The notes beneath the pieces are model-generated. The model had not been told where the DNA came from and ran no database searches. It worked only from the letters and a program-made list of their open reading frames with translations. A DNA stretch of 64,000 bases from Giesbergeria anulus (GTDB lineage: Bacteria > Pseudomonadota > Gammaproteobacteria > Burkholderiales > Burkholderiaceae_C), in NCBI RefSeq assembly GCF_900111115.1, contig NZ_FOGD01000007.1:62001-126000 (forward strand), written 5' to 3'. Numbering within the stretch: position 1 is the first letter of the stretch; each line of letters begins with the position of its first letter. Made by a program: the position numbers and the translations under genes. Of the stretch, positions 1-7,371 are shown one piece after another.

Positions 1-20
1 GCAAGGCATAAAAGCCTTGC
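1..20. terminator. Stem-loop at window edge
   Basis: Seven-base arms GCAAGGC and GCCTTGC enclose a 6-nt loop. No strong T-run follows on the + strand, and the sequence beyond the window is unknown. It may end transcription of the - strand pair of small genes beginning at 527, or of a gene outside the window. Confidence 0.4.
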
Positions 21-46
21 CCTTTCAAATCAAAGAGTCGTCAGTT

Positions 47-226
47 TTATTCCGACGATACTTTGCTCGACATGAGATTGGATTCCCAAGTCAACATGAG
101 GTCTTGTCCACCAGCGAACAAAGTGGTCAGCGCCCCCGGACTTTGCAATCCTGACAGCAAAAGTGCCATCCCAAGATCATTACGGGTTGTTCCGACTTCA
201 GCATTATTTTCTTCACTCTGACTCAT
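47..226 (-). CDS. Small hypothetical protein, 59 aa
   Basis: The start ATG (226-224) follows a strong Shine-Dalgarno AAGGAG on the - strand. The 59-residue product starts MSQSEENNAEVG and has an Ala/Leu/Gly-rich middle (LGMALLLSGLQSPGAL); I do not recognise the family. Its first 14 nt overlap the end of the upstream reading frame (213-527), the usual arrangement for translational coupling, so the two form a small operon. The upstream frame carries an internal stop, which could reduce coupled translation. Confidence 0.6.
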   Translation of the reverse strand: MSQSEENNAEVGTTRNDLGMALLLSGLQSPGALTTLFAGGQDLMLTWESNLMSSKVSSE

Positions 227-527
227 TATTTTCTCCTTCGACTTTCAAAAGTACCTCATATGCAAACACAGAGGCATCGGATGTTGAGTCACCCAGTTCG
301 TTCAGCAGCTTTTCGACTACCTCAACGAGTTTCGGAGACTACGCGATCAGACGAGCGTTAGCTTGTCCTAGCCCCATAGTCTCAGCAGTGTGGATGCAAT
401 GTCCATTTGCAGTGGTGATCTGTGCAACAGCCACACCACCAACGACAGGCCCAACGGCAACATCAATAGCTGATTCGCCGTAATTCCAGACAGCCCAAGG
501 GTCAGCCGTGAATTTCTTTTTAACCAT
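213..527 (-). pseudogene. Phage-type small protein interrupted by an in-frame TAG
   Basis: From ATG 527 (AAAGGA upstream) the frame runs 62 codons to TAG at 341-339, then stays open in the same frame for about 41 more codons to TGA at 215-213, which overlaps the next gene's start. Around the stop the protein reads QANARLIA-stop-SPKLVEVVEKLL. This matches the common phage signature N-A-R-L-I-A-A-A-P-E-L-L-E-A-L, so TAG sits inside a conserved motif. The simplest reading is a nonsense mutation (for example TCG to TAG). Amber suppression or sequencing error are alternatives. Translation stopping at TAG would give a 62-aa product. Confidence 0.55.
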
Positions 528-840
528 AAGTGGCATTCCTTTCGGTGCCCCAGCGAAGGGGGGTTGAGAAGGGATGGGCGCAAACGCCTTTCCTGTAGGC
601 TCACAAACAAGCGAACACACAGGAAAGACAGATTGACTTGGGAGTAGCAGTGGACGCGCAGCACACCCCAAGCGGGATGGCTTGCTTCTATTGACATTCC
701 GCAATTGCGGATAGCTGTATTGAACCAGAAAAAGTAGCAATTCCGCCGGTCGAAAGATGCTTCATTCATAGCACTTTTCGCGTCGTTTGAGTGCTTTACT
801 GCACAGAAGATACGGGGCATCGCAACCGGAAAAAATTTCA
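528..840 (+). promoter_or_regulatory. Intergenic region with possible promoter and palindrome
   Basis: No convincing gene is visible here. TTGACA at 691-696 could be a -35 box for the phosphatase gene at 841. A -10 is weak (TGTATT at 717-722, 20-nt spacing). Between them lies a perfect 12-bp palindrome, CCGCAATTGCGG (699-710), positioned like a repressor operator. Confidence 0.25.
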
Positions 841-1524
841 ATGGCATCACATCACCGCATCTTGGCAGCCGCCACAGTGGCCTTTACCGCGCTATCAGCA
901 AGCGCGCTTGCACAAGCTGGCTGTATCACGACAGGGTTCACTCCAACACTGCCCGCCCCGCCCGCAGACGACTGGGCGGATGCACAGCGATTGAAGTTGA
1001 TGCAGGAATTGCGAACGCCAGAGCGGGTTGCCGCGATCAGAGCAGAAGAATACGACCCGACACCCAAGTTTTGGGCTGCTGCCGGGTTGCAAGCGAAAGA
1101 TCACCCTGAGCTTGAACGCCAGATCACGGTGGCGCAAAAAGAAGCGGAAAAAATCACTTTGATTTTGAAAGATTTCTATGCCCGCAAACGTCCCAACACC
1201 GCTGATAGCAGCTTGAGCACCGTGGTATCCGTGCCCTGGCACGCATCGTACCCCAGCGGCCATGCAACGCAGTCCATGCTCACGGCGTTCGTACTAGGGG
1301 CCGCCGTACCCAGTGCAGCCCCAGCGCTCAAGCACCTAGCCATTGATGTGGCCCACGGACGCGAAATTGCTGGCCTGCACTACGCCAGCGACACGCAAGC
1401 TGGCTTTGAGCTGGCACGGCAAATCTGGGATGCCTTAGATGCAGCTTGCAAACCCAAAGCATTACCGAAATACCACATTGCAGAGTTTGAGCGCGACGCC
1501 TTGCCTCAAATTTTTCAACCTTGA
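841..1524 (+). CDS. PAP2-family acid phosphatase, exported
   Basis: This 227-aa protein belongs to the PAP2 / class A acid phosphatase superfamily, which hydrolyses phosphomonoesters through a phosphohistidine intermediate. The signature is complete: K-x6-RP (K110, R117-P118), PSGH (138-141) and R-x5-H-x3-D (R174, H180, D184). Residues 1-26 form a signal peptide ending ALAQA, so it should act in the periplasm. The ATG at 841 is chosen because the signal peptide starts there; an in-frame TTG at 787 would add 18 polar residues in front of it. It stands alone before the 1609 gene and looks like cargo. Confidence 0.85.
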   Translation: MASHHRILAAATVAFTALSASALAQAGCITTGFTPTLPAPPADDWADAQRLKLMQELRTPERVAAIRAEEYDPTPKFWAAAGLQAKDHPELERQITVAQKEAEKITLILKDFYARKRPNTADSSLSTVVSVPWHASYPSGHATQSMLTAFVLGAAVPSAAPALKHLAIDVAHGREIAGLHYASDTQAGFELARQIWDALDAACKPKALPKYHIAEFERDALPQIFQP

Positions 1525-1608
1525 ATGCTTGCGTGAAGAGCATTTGACTTCACTCCATCGTCAAGTAATCTTGATTTGTAGCCACTTTATTCACTGAAAG
1601 GAAACCTC

Positions 1609-2133
1609 ATGGCCGACAAAATTTTTCATCTGATTGAACAAGATGGCACCCGCCGCCTGATTCAGGCCCAAAACGAAGGTGCGGCGTTGTTGCACGCGCT
1701 TGGTGCGAAACTGAAAATCGAGGCAGCTAGTGCTGTAGATACCGTCAAACTGATCGGCGAAGGTATCTCGCTGGAAGTTGTCCCCAGCGAAACAGTTGCG
1801 CGCAAAATTTTTCAACTGACTGAAGAAAACGGCACCCTCCGCCTGATTCAGGCCAAAAATGAAAGCGTGGCGCTGCTGCACGCGATTGGCGCGAAACTGA
1901 AAATCGAGGAGGCCAGTGCTGTAGATACCGTGAAACTGATGGGCGAAGGTCTTTCGCTGGAAGTTGTCCCCAGCGAATCCGTCACGCCCCGCAAACGCCG
2001 TGGCAGCAAAACCGACGAGCAGGCATCTGCACAGGATCAAGGCCAAACACCCGCACCGGCACAGGACAACTTGCTCAACCCCGTGCCCGAAGAAGTTTCT
2101 CAGGCTTCTGGTGATTCGGAAAATCAACAATAA
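1609..2133 (+). CDS. Hypothetical protein with an internal tandem duplication
   Basis: The 174-aa product begins after AAGGAAACCTC. Residues about 3-61 and 67-125 are two near-identical copies of one module (KIFHLIEQDGTRRLIQA versus KIFQLTEENGTLRLIQA, then ALLHA-GAKLKIE and AVDTVKL-GEG-SLEVVPSE). A basic patch (TPRKRRGSK) and a low-complexity Gln/Ala/Pro/Glu tail follow. No family is recognised. The high nucleotide identity of the copies suggests a recent duplication. A strong terminator lies 33 nt downstream. Confidence 0.75.
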   Translation: MADKIFHLIEQDGTRRLIQAQNEGAALLHALGAKLKIEAASAVDTVKLIGEGISLEVVPSETVARKIFQLTEENGTLRLIQAKNESVALLHAIGAKLKIEEASAVDTVKLMGEGLSLEVVPSESVTPRKRRGSKTDEQASAQDQGQTPAPAQDNLLNPVPEEVSQASGDSENQQ

Positions 2134-2166
2134 ACACCACGACAACCCGCTTAGTAAATAAGCAAG

Positions 2167-2192
2167 GCCCGCAGCTAGGCGGGCTTTTTTTT
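2167..2192 (+). terminator. Rho-independent terminator
   Basis: GCCCGC, a 6-nt loop and GCGGGC are followed by eight T. This is a classic intrinsic terminator for the gene ending at 2133. Confidence 0.85.
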
Positions 2193-2200
2193 GAAAAAAT

Positions 2201-2947
2201 ATGGAAAACCCCACAGCAAACTTCAAACCCTGCATTGATTGGGAGATGGCGGAAGAACCCTTTGGCGAGGCCCACCAGCCCGAAGAATCTTCTCAGTCCG
2301 CTGACACCCAGCCTTTTGCGCCCCCTCTATTTACCAGTGTTGCCACGCGCAAGCTGCAAGAGCTTCTAGCCGAAGGCTACAAGATCACTGGCTACTCCGT
2401 AGAGCGGCAATCCGACGATCCCACAGCCGTGGAGCCTAAGCGCGGTTTCTGCACCGCTGGCGGCTTTGTCGGCTGGTGGCACCGGAATGCTGACACCGGC
2501 CAAATTTGGCCGGTCGTTGCTGAAGGTGATGGCACCGAAGATAAGCCCTCAGCTTATTCGGTAGGCAATTCGGCTGAAGACTACTTTTCTCCATCCACCG
2601 AACCCACCGCCGAACAAGCTGCTGCCAAGCGTCTACAGGCAAATCCTGAACTGGATCATGTTTTTGTTGGCGAAAATTTTTATCCAACGGCACATAAATT
2701 TGTGGATGGATCAGGAATCCTTGAAGATGCCAATGTGAACGCCTACGACAATATTGGCGAGGAAGGTCACGATTGGCTTTCCGAATTGATGCGCAACGAA
2801 GAAAAATGTAGTGAACTGGAAAAATTAGTAGGTGATTGGATTCAAACCCAAGAACCACCATTATTTTGCGAGTTGAAAAACATCAAAAAATTCACCCGCG
2901 CAGAATTGCTGAAATCTGGTCATTTCAAAAATGAACAAAGCAGCTAA
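2201..2947 (+). CDS. Hypothetical protein containing the 20-bp palindrome in frame
   Basis: This 248-aa acidic protein starts 9 nt after the terminator above. It contains a plausible small domain at about 43-110 (LFTSVATRKLQELLAEGYKI, then GGFVGWWHRN). The replicon-wide palindrome lies at 2494-2515 and is translated as T-G-Q-I-W-P-V near residue 100. The C-terminal third is charged. I do not recognise the family. The end overlaps the next start by 17 nt, suggesting an operon with 2931 and 3128. Whether the palindrome inserted into the gene or is tolerated by chance cannot be told here. Confidence 0.7.
   Translation: MENPTANFKPCIDWEMAEEPFGEAHQPEESSQSADTQPFAPPLFTSVATRKLQELLAEGYKITGYSVERQSDDPTAVEPKRGFCTAGGFVGWWHRNADTGQIWPVVAEGDGTEDKPSAYSVGNSAEDYFSPSTEPTAEQAAAKRLQANPELDHVFVGENFYPTAHKFVDGSGILEDANVNAYDNIGEEGHDWLSELMRNEEKCSELEKLVGDWIQTQEPPLFCELKNIKKFTRAELLKSGHFKNEQSS
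2494..2515. repeat. Dispersed palindrome, copy 1, inside a CDS
   Basis: The 20-bp core (2495-2514) is intact; the outer left base is C instead of the usual G. It is the only copy of 14 that lies in a coding region, where it keeps the frame open. Confidence 0.9.
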
Positions 2948-3143
2948 TAAGCCTGCTCTGTGTGCAGGTATTGATCCCAGAAATGGCGATCAATACCCCA
3001 TACCAGAATGCAGAGATTGCCTGCGGCACACATTGCCAATCAAATTTAGCAACGAGTGGATTGCGCCACCAGAATTCGACACAGATTGCCCGGAAAAATT
3101 ACCCAACAAAGCCAAGGAAGTCCAAAAATGCACAAGTACATGA
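2931..3143 (+). CDS. Small Cys-containing phage-type protein, 70 aa
   Basis: It overlaps the genes on both sides (17 nt upstream, 16 nt downstream), as in compact phage-like operons. The cysteines in LCAGIDPRNG and PECRDCLRHT resemble small phage proteins with a C-x2-C zinc site. No strong Shine-Dalgarno is visible, so translation may be coupled to the upstream gene. Confidence 0.55.
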   Translation: MNKAANKPALCAGIDPRNGDQYPIPECRDCLRHTLPIKFSNEWIAPPEFDTDCPEKLPNKAKEVQKCTST

Positions 3144-3559
3144 CCATTGCAATGCCCGACAAATCTATCTGGGCAGTGCCTGTGGAAATGATCGCGCGCC
3201 ACCGCGCCGAACACTACGCCAACGAATTCGGTGGTGACGTAGAAAAAAGCCTGAAAGAAGACACCGTTCCTATTTTCGAGTCGGATACAGACGAAATCAA
3301 AGATTGGGCCGTCAATAACATGAATTGGGCCGATTTCAACGGGCACCAGATAAAGATTAGTAGCCCTTCCCCAGTGGACTTTCAATCCGGGTGGGTTGAT
3401 GGTGAAAAAACCTTCATTGATGGAATCATCAATATTTCGGCAGAAAATCAAAATAAATTTGCGGAAGCAATTCTCGGAGAAGAAGGCAATTTTACTGGAC
3501 TTGCTTTGGCAGCAAGCCGCCACAAAGAGCGGAAACTTCAAAAAGAATCCGACTCTTAA
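3128..3559 (+). CDS. Hypothetical protein, 143 aa
   Basis: The ATG at 3128 is preferred because AAGGAAG lies seven bases upstream; a longer in-frame start at 3056 lacks this. The product is acidic, starts MHKYMTIAMPDKSIWAVPVE and contains DTDEIKDWAVNNMNWADF, resembling small beta-rich phage proteins. No function is assigned. It overlaps the preceding gene by 16 nt. Confidence 0.7.
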   Translation: MHKYMTIAMPDKSIWAVPVEMIARHRAEHYANEFGGDVEKSLKEDTVPIFESDTDEIKDWAVNNMNWADFNGHQIKISSPSPVDFQSGWVDGEKTFIDGIINISAENQNKFAEAILGEEGNFTGLALAASRHKERKLQKESDS

Positions 3560-3568
3560 CTTCAAGAA

Positions 3569-3638
3569 ATTGGGGCCAAGAATGCAAACTGCTGATTATT
3601 TTTCACGGATGATTCGCATCAATGAGCTTGGCCCCAAT
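3569..3638 (+). promoter_or_regulatory. 12-bp inverted repeat bracketing a start codon
   Basis: ATTGGGGCCAAG (3569-3580) and its exact complement CTTGGCCCCAAT (3627-3638) flank the ATG at 3582. In mRNA the left arm covers the ribosome-binding region, so the stem could hide the start. Confidence 0.5.
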
Positions 3639-4004
3639 ATGCCAAGTTCAGCAGGTGGCGATGCCATGTCCGTTTGGTTCTGCTCATCCTGCAAAAAAGA
3701 CTACGAGGCCCAGCGCGGAGCGGACGAGTGTTGCGGTTCTTTTAATTCGAGTCTCGAATACTTTTGCGTTGAATGCAATAAACAGCACGCATCAGAATCG
3801 GAAGCGAAAGAATGCTGCGCACGGGCCACTGCCCCCGCCGTCTGCCCCGTGTGCATGAGTCGTGCCGAATCACACGAAGATGCCATCGAATGCTGTCTGC
3901 ACACACACCCCGCATTAACGAAGGCAGGAATGAATCGAATTTTGGCTGGAGTTAAAAGTGGGAAATCTTGGTCGGAAGCGTTTTTCGCAATCGTGAACAA
4001 CTGA
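3582..4004 (+). CDS. Cys-rich protein with three CxxC-x12-CC modules
   Basis: This 140-aa protein contains three consecutive modules with identical spacing: C34-C37...C50-C51, C62-C65...C78-C79 and C88-C91...C104-C105. Each is C-x2-C-x12-C-C, rich in Glu/Ala between the cysteines. This implies three small metal-binding (probably zinc) knuckles. The C-terminus (MNRILAGVKSGKSWSEAFFAIV) is a possible helix pair. The role is unknown; binding to nucleic acid or protein is a guess. The start codon lies in the loop of a 12-bp inverted repeat. Confidence 0.75.
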   Translation: MQTADYFSRMIRINELGPNMPSSAGGDAMSVWFCSSCKKDYEAQRGADECCGSFNSSLEYFCVECNKQHASESEAKECCARATAPAVCPVCMSRAESHEDAIECCLHTHPALTKAGMNRILAGVKSGKSWSEAFFAIVNN

Positions 4005-4070
4005 AACTTGAATTTGCCTTTTTCCAAGGTAAATTTGTAGAGCCAAGAGCATTTTTCACAAGGAGATTTC

Positions 4071-4562
4071 ATGACCGAGCAATCTAATAAAGTCGAATCC
4101 ACCGATAGCGCACCAGAAGCCGCTCCAGCAAACAGCTTTTCTGCGCCTACCGCCAAAATTGTCAAAATCCTGAAAAAAAACATTTGGATCGAAGGCGACT
4201 TCTTAGGCGACAAGCACGTTGTTGTTCAGTACGAAGGGATGGAGCCGTTCACCTATGCGTCGTTCTACTATGACTACGCATACACCAGCAATGCGGGCAT
4301 CCGTGATCAAGCAAATGCACTAGCGGTTTCGCTGGGGGCCACAGAGCCAGTCCAACAGCGCAATCGTGAGTTTGGTTTCCCTGAAAAAGAAGAAGTTGAT
4401 CTGGCCTTGAGACTTCTGAAATCTGAATTGCAAAAAGACAAATTAGTCTCCATGCTGAAATTGGCTAAGAGCCACATTGAAGGCGGGCAAGGCCAGTCTG
4501 ATTTTTCCATTGAAAAACTCGACGATCTCTTGAAAGAAGTCGAAGAAGCCATGCGTAAATAA
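4071..4562 (+). CDS. Hypothetical protein, 163 aa
   Basis: AAGGAG with good spacing precedes the ATG. The N-terminal 30 residues are low complexity. Residues about 30-75 look like a small beta domain (IWIEGDFLGDKHVVVQYEG, then FTYASFYYDYAYT), and the C-terminal half is helical and charged. No family is recognised. The genes downstream are closely spaced and co-directional (4588, 4834, 5251). Confidence 0.75.
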   Translation: MTEQSNKVESTDSAPEAAPANSFSAPTAKIVKILKKNIWIEGDFLGDKHVVVQYEGMEPFTYASFYYDYAYTSNAGIRDQANALAVSLGATEPVQQRNREFGFPEKEEVDLALRLLKSELQKDKLVSMLKLAKSHIEGGQGQSDFSIEKLDDLLKEVEEAMRK

Positions 4563-4587
4563 ATCAGCAAAGCCACAAGGAAATCAG

Positions 4588-4821
4588 ATGTGTCATTGGG
4601 CTGATGTTCTTCGGAGTGGCAAAAAGGTTCGCTGTAAGTCGGTGGGTGAATTAGCAGATGCGCTGAATATCCAGTCAGAACAATTAAGCAGCGACCCGCC
4701 AAACACCCTGTTGGCAGATAAACACAATGCGCGTCTGCGCGAGCTTGGGGCCAGAATCGCAACGATTAACGAGGGCTGGCCGTTCCCTTATTACATCATC
4801 ACACCTCCAACCTACCAGTAA
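4588..4821 (+). CDS. Hypothetical protein, 77 aa
   Basis: AAGGAAATC precedes the ATG. The small protein contains SVGELADALNIQSEQL, a helix-turn-helix-like stretch, and ends hydrophobic/aromatic (WPFPYYIITPP). No family is recognised. It lies 26 nt after the previous gene and 12 nt before the next. Confidence 0.65.
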   Translation: MCHWADVLRSGKKVRCKSVGELADALNIQSEQLSSDPPNTLLADKHNARLRELGARIATINEGWPFPYYIITPPTYQ

Positions 4822-4833
4822 GCGTACAGTGTC

Positions 4834-5211
4834 ATGACCGCCATTAAAACCACCGTCGAAGCTGGAACAAGCCTTATCACACTCGACGGGCAGCAGAGGA
4901 ATTTTGTTGTCGTAGGTATCCCGAACACAAAGAAGATTTTGTGCTTTACCGGGATTTGTGAAAGTCCGTATTTAACGGAAAGCAATGAAGATGCCGAGCG
5001 CCTCGCCACCCTTTGGAATTTCGGCAAAGGCATTCTGACCCAAGAACTAAAGGGCCGCTCTCTGGCAGCAGAACGCATCAGCAGCGAAATCTATCGCACC
5101 GAACTTCAGCAAGAACTTGCCAATTTGCGAACTGCTTTAGCCAAGGAAAAAGAAGCCCACACAAAAACAAAACAAACACTGGCCTCCTTCCAATCCAAAG
5201 CCAAAGCCTAA
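4834..5211 (+). CDS. Hypothetical protein with C-terminal coiled coil, 125 aa
   Basis: The first 75 residues form a compact beta-rich region (RNFVVVGIPNTKKILCFTG). Residues about 85-125 are a charged helix typical of a coiled coil (ELQQELANLRTALAKEKEAH). It directly precedes rdgC in the same orientation. Function unknown. Confidence 0.65.
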   Translation: MTAIKTTVEAGTSLITLDGQQRNFVVVGIPNTKKILCFTGICESPYLTESNEDAERLATLWNFGKGILTQELKGRSLAAERISSEIYRTELQQELANLRTALAKEKEAHTKTKQTLASFQSKAKA

Positions 5212-5250
5212 ACCTATTTCTTCACCAAAACTTTCCACAGGAATAACACT

Positions 5251-6135
5251 ATGTTCAAGAATCTTATTATTTACCGTATCGCTGGACTGACTGTTGATGA
5301 TTTCCAACGCGCAGAACAATCCTTGAATGAAAGCGCCTTCACACCATGCAAGCCAACCGAAGAATCCTCTCACGGCTGGATTCCCCCGCGACGCGAAGAA
5401 AACGGGCCATTGATCGAATCCGTGGGTGGGCAATGGCTACTCCGGTTTAAGACCGAAACCAAGCTGCTACCCGCCAGCGTCATCGCGGAAAAGGTGAAGG
5501 AGAAGGCGGCCCTGATCGAGCAGGAAACAGGCCGCAAACCGGGCAAGCGCCTACGGGACGAAATCAAGGCCGAGGTCAAGTTGGACTTGCTACCCAAGGC
5601 ATTCACAAAGCAGAGCGAAGTGATGGCTTGGATCAACCCCAAAACGGATTTCTTGGTGATTGACACGAGCAGCCAAGGCAAGGCGGATGCGGTCACAACG
5701 GGGCTGGTTAAGGCCATCTCTGGGATTGCTCTATCGCTGCTGGACACCCAGACCAGCCCTGCGACTGCGATGGCGCAGTGGCTGTCCACGCAGGAGCCAC
5801 CTGCCGACTTCAGCATTGACCGCGAGTGCGAACTCAAGAGCGCCGACGCAGACAAGGCCGTGGTGCGCTACGCCCGTCACCCGTTGGACATTGCTGAAAT
5901 CAGCGCTCACATCGAGGAAGGAAAGATGCCCACCAAGCTGGCGATGACCTGGCGGGATCGTGTTTCCTTTGTCCTGACCGACACGCACCAGCTCAAAAAG
6001 ATCGACGTGCTTGATGTAGTCACCAACGACAAATCAGACACTGGATTCGATGCGGATGCCGCAATTATTACCGGAGAACTGGAAAGCCTAATTCCTTGCT
6101 TGATTGCCGCATTGGGTGGTGAACGCGCCGAGTAA
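5251..6135 (+). CDS. rdgC: Recombination-associated protein RdgC
   Basis: The 294-aa product matches RdgC in length and landmarks: start MFKNLIIYRI, the segment AFTPC...GWIPPR, KLLPASVI, LLPKAFT, then ELKS, THIEAGK-like AHIEEGKMPTKLAM and C-terminal ITGELESLIPCLIAALGGE. RdgC forms a ring-shaped dimer on duplex DNA and modulates RecA-mediated recombination. On mobile elements it may help protect or recombine element DNA during transfer. AGGAAT precedes the ATG. Confidence 0.93.
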   Translation: MFKNLIIYRIAGLTVDDFQRAEQSLNESAFTPCKPTEESSHGWIPPRREENGPLIESVGGQWLLRFKTETKLLPASVIAEKVKEKAALIEQETGRKPGKRLRDEIKAEVKLDLLPKAFTKQSEVMAWINPKTDFLVIDTSSQGKADAVTTGLVKAISGIALSLLDTQTSPATAMAQWLSTQEPPADFSIDRECELKSADADKAVVRYARHPLDIAEISAHIEEGKMPTKLAMTWRDRVSFVLTDTHQLKKIDVLDVVTNDKSDTGFDADAAIITGELESLIPCLIAALGGERAE

Positions 6136-6203
6136 TTCCAGAAAGAGTTTTTCACGCCTTCGCGCCAAGTCTTTGCTAATTGAACCTCTCCACACTTCCG
6201 AAA

Positions 6204-6872
6204 ATGCAAAATTCACCAGACAACACATCGCCCGCCACCCACACCGCTGGCCGCCTGAGCCTTCAAGATCGGACGGTTTATATGTGGGAACCTGTCGCAG
6301 AAGGGCGCAAAGGAGAACATGAAAATATGTGGATCGCAACCGTTCATGGCCGCCCTAGCGCCAGCGAAGCCGAACTGAATGCTAACGCTCATCGTCTTCA
6401 GGTGTGCTGGAATGCTTGCGAAGGTATCCCCACGGAGAAGATAGAAAATCATTCTATCGCTGAATATGTGGCTGGAGAAGCGTACATTAACGGCTTGAAC
6501 CTTGATGAAACTGGATTGAATTTTCACATAAAAGGTATTGCGTGCCAGATGCTGGCAGCATCTTTTGCCGGTCAGTTCAAGGAAACTGGTGCTGTCAATT
6601 ACCTTGAAATGCAAATGCACCATCCAGAAATGGGGCCGTTCTCTGTTATTCTCCAACGCAAAGAAGGCCAGACCCCTGCTGAAAAAGCCAATCAGTTAGC
6701 CAAAGAAATTGATCTACTCAAAAACAAGGTTCTTGGACTGAAGAATTTTCAGAAGGCTGTGAACGAGCTAAAGCAATACTTCACCAGTCACAACGGTGTT
6801 CCCGTGGACAAGGCCACCATTAAGGCGGAAGATTTTTGGCGCATTGCAGACAATGCACAAGCCGTCCTTTGA
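6204..6872 (+). CDS. Phage-type hypothetical protein, 222 aa
   Basis: A segment near residue 60 (NANAHRLQVCWNACEGIPTE) resembles a common phage signature (NA-R-I-x-C-V-N-A-C-x-G-I). The rest is unrecognised, with a charged helical C-terminus. The start is uncertain: an in-frame TTG lies at 6180, and neither it nor the ATG at 6204 has a clear ribosome-binding site. Confidence 0.65.
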   Translation: MQNSPDNTSPATHTAGRLSLQDRTVYMWEPVAEGRKGEHENMWIATVHGRPSASEAELNANAHRLQVCWNACEGIPTEKIENHSIAEYVAGEAYINGLNLDETGLNFHIKGIACQMLAASFAGQFKETGAVNYLEMQMHHPEMGPFSVILQRKEGQTPAEKANQLAKEIDLLKNKVLGLKNFQKAVNELKQYFTSHNGVPVDKATIKAEDFWRIADNAQAVL

Positions 6873-6901
6873 AACACCGAAAAATGAAGTGAAATTTCAA
6901 A

Positions 6902-7153
6902 ATGAAAAAACGATACTTGGAACCGGGCGAAAGCATCCATCTACACTTCTATGGTCGCGTTGGTAAAAGCGGAACATTGGTAGATGTGCAGGCCGATTTG
7001 ACGGAGATGGTGCAAGCCTGCGGAAATGACCACACTCAAAATAAACCTGACATGGGAATAGGCACTATCGTTCGTGGCAAATGGACGTCAGATGTTTTTG
7101 TGGAAGTCGAAACAGGCAAGTTGTGGCACAACGAAGATGATGGATGGTATTGA
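6902..7153 (+). CDS. Hypothetical protein, 83 aa
   Basis: A short beta-rich protein, MKKRYLEPGESIHLHFYG at the start and DGWY at the end. Its TGA overlaps the next ATG (TGATG at 7151-7155), so the following 42-aa gene is probably translationally coupled. No family recognised. Confidence 0.6.
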   Translation: MKKRYLEPGESIHLHFYGRVGKSGTLVDVQADLTEMVQACGNDHTQNKPDMGIGTIVRGKWTSDVFVEVETGKLWHNEDDGWY

Positions 7154-7281
7154 TGGCAAACAACGAAATCTTAACTGACGAAGAAATCGCCATTCTTGCC
7201 TATCGCAAGGCTTTTCCGTACAAGCAGCAGTCGGCGCAGGCTTGCATCAGGCCAGAGATCGAAAAGTCGATCCTAAAGTAG
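7153..7281 (+). CDS. Small hypothetical protein, 42 aa
   Basis: This short frame starts within the preceding stop (TGATG) and encodes MANNEILTDEEIAILAYRKAF and a basic tail. It is supported by the stop-start overlap and by a reasonable helical, charged composition only. No homologue is known to me. Confidence 0.5.
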   Translation: MANNEILTDEEIAILAYRKAFPYKQQSAQACIRPEIEKSILK

Positions 7282-7362
7282 ATTTTTCGCTCCCGGTTGA
7301 CAAATTTCCGCCGGTGACAATTCACCGAAGCGCGCTAAACATACCGGAAGCGGCGAAAAATC
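7281..7362 (+). promoter_or_regulatory. Candidate promoter/operator before the DUF2786 gene
   Basis: GATTTTTCGC (7281-7290) is exactly complementary to GCGAAAAATC (7353-7362), ten nt before the next gene. Between them is TTGACA (7297-7302, a consensus -35) and a near-repeat of CGGTTGACAAATT as CGGTGACAATT. The arrangement suggests a regulated promoter; the -10 (ATTCAC, 7320-7325) is weak. Confidence 0.35.
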
Positions 7363-7371
7363 TTCACTGAA

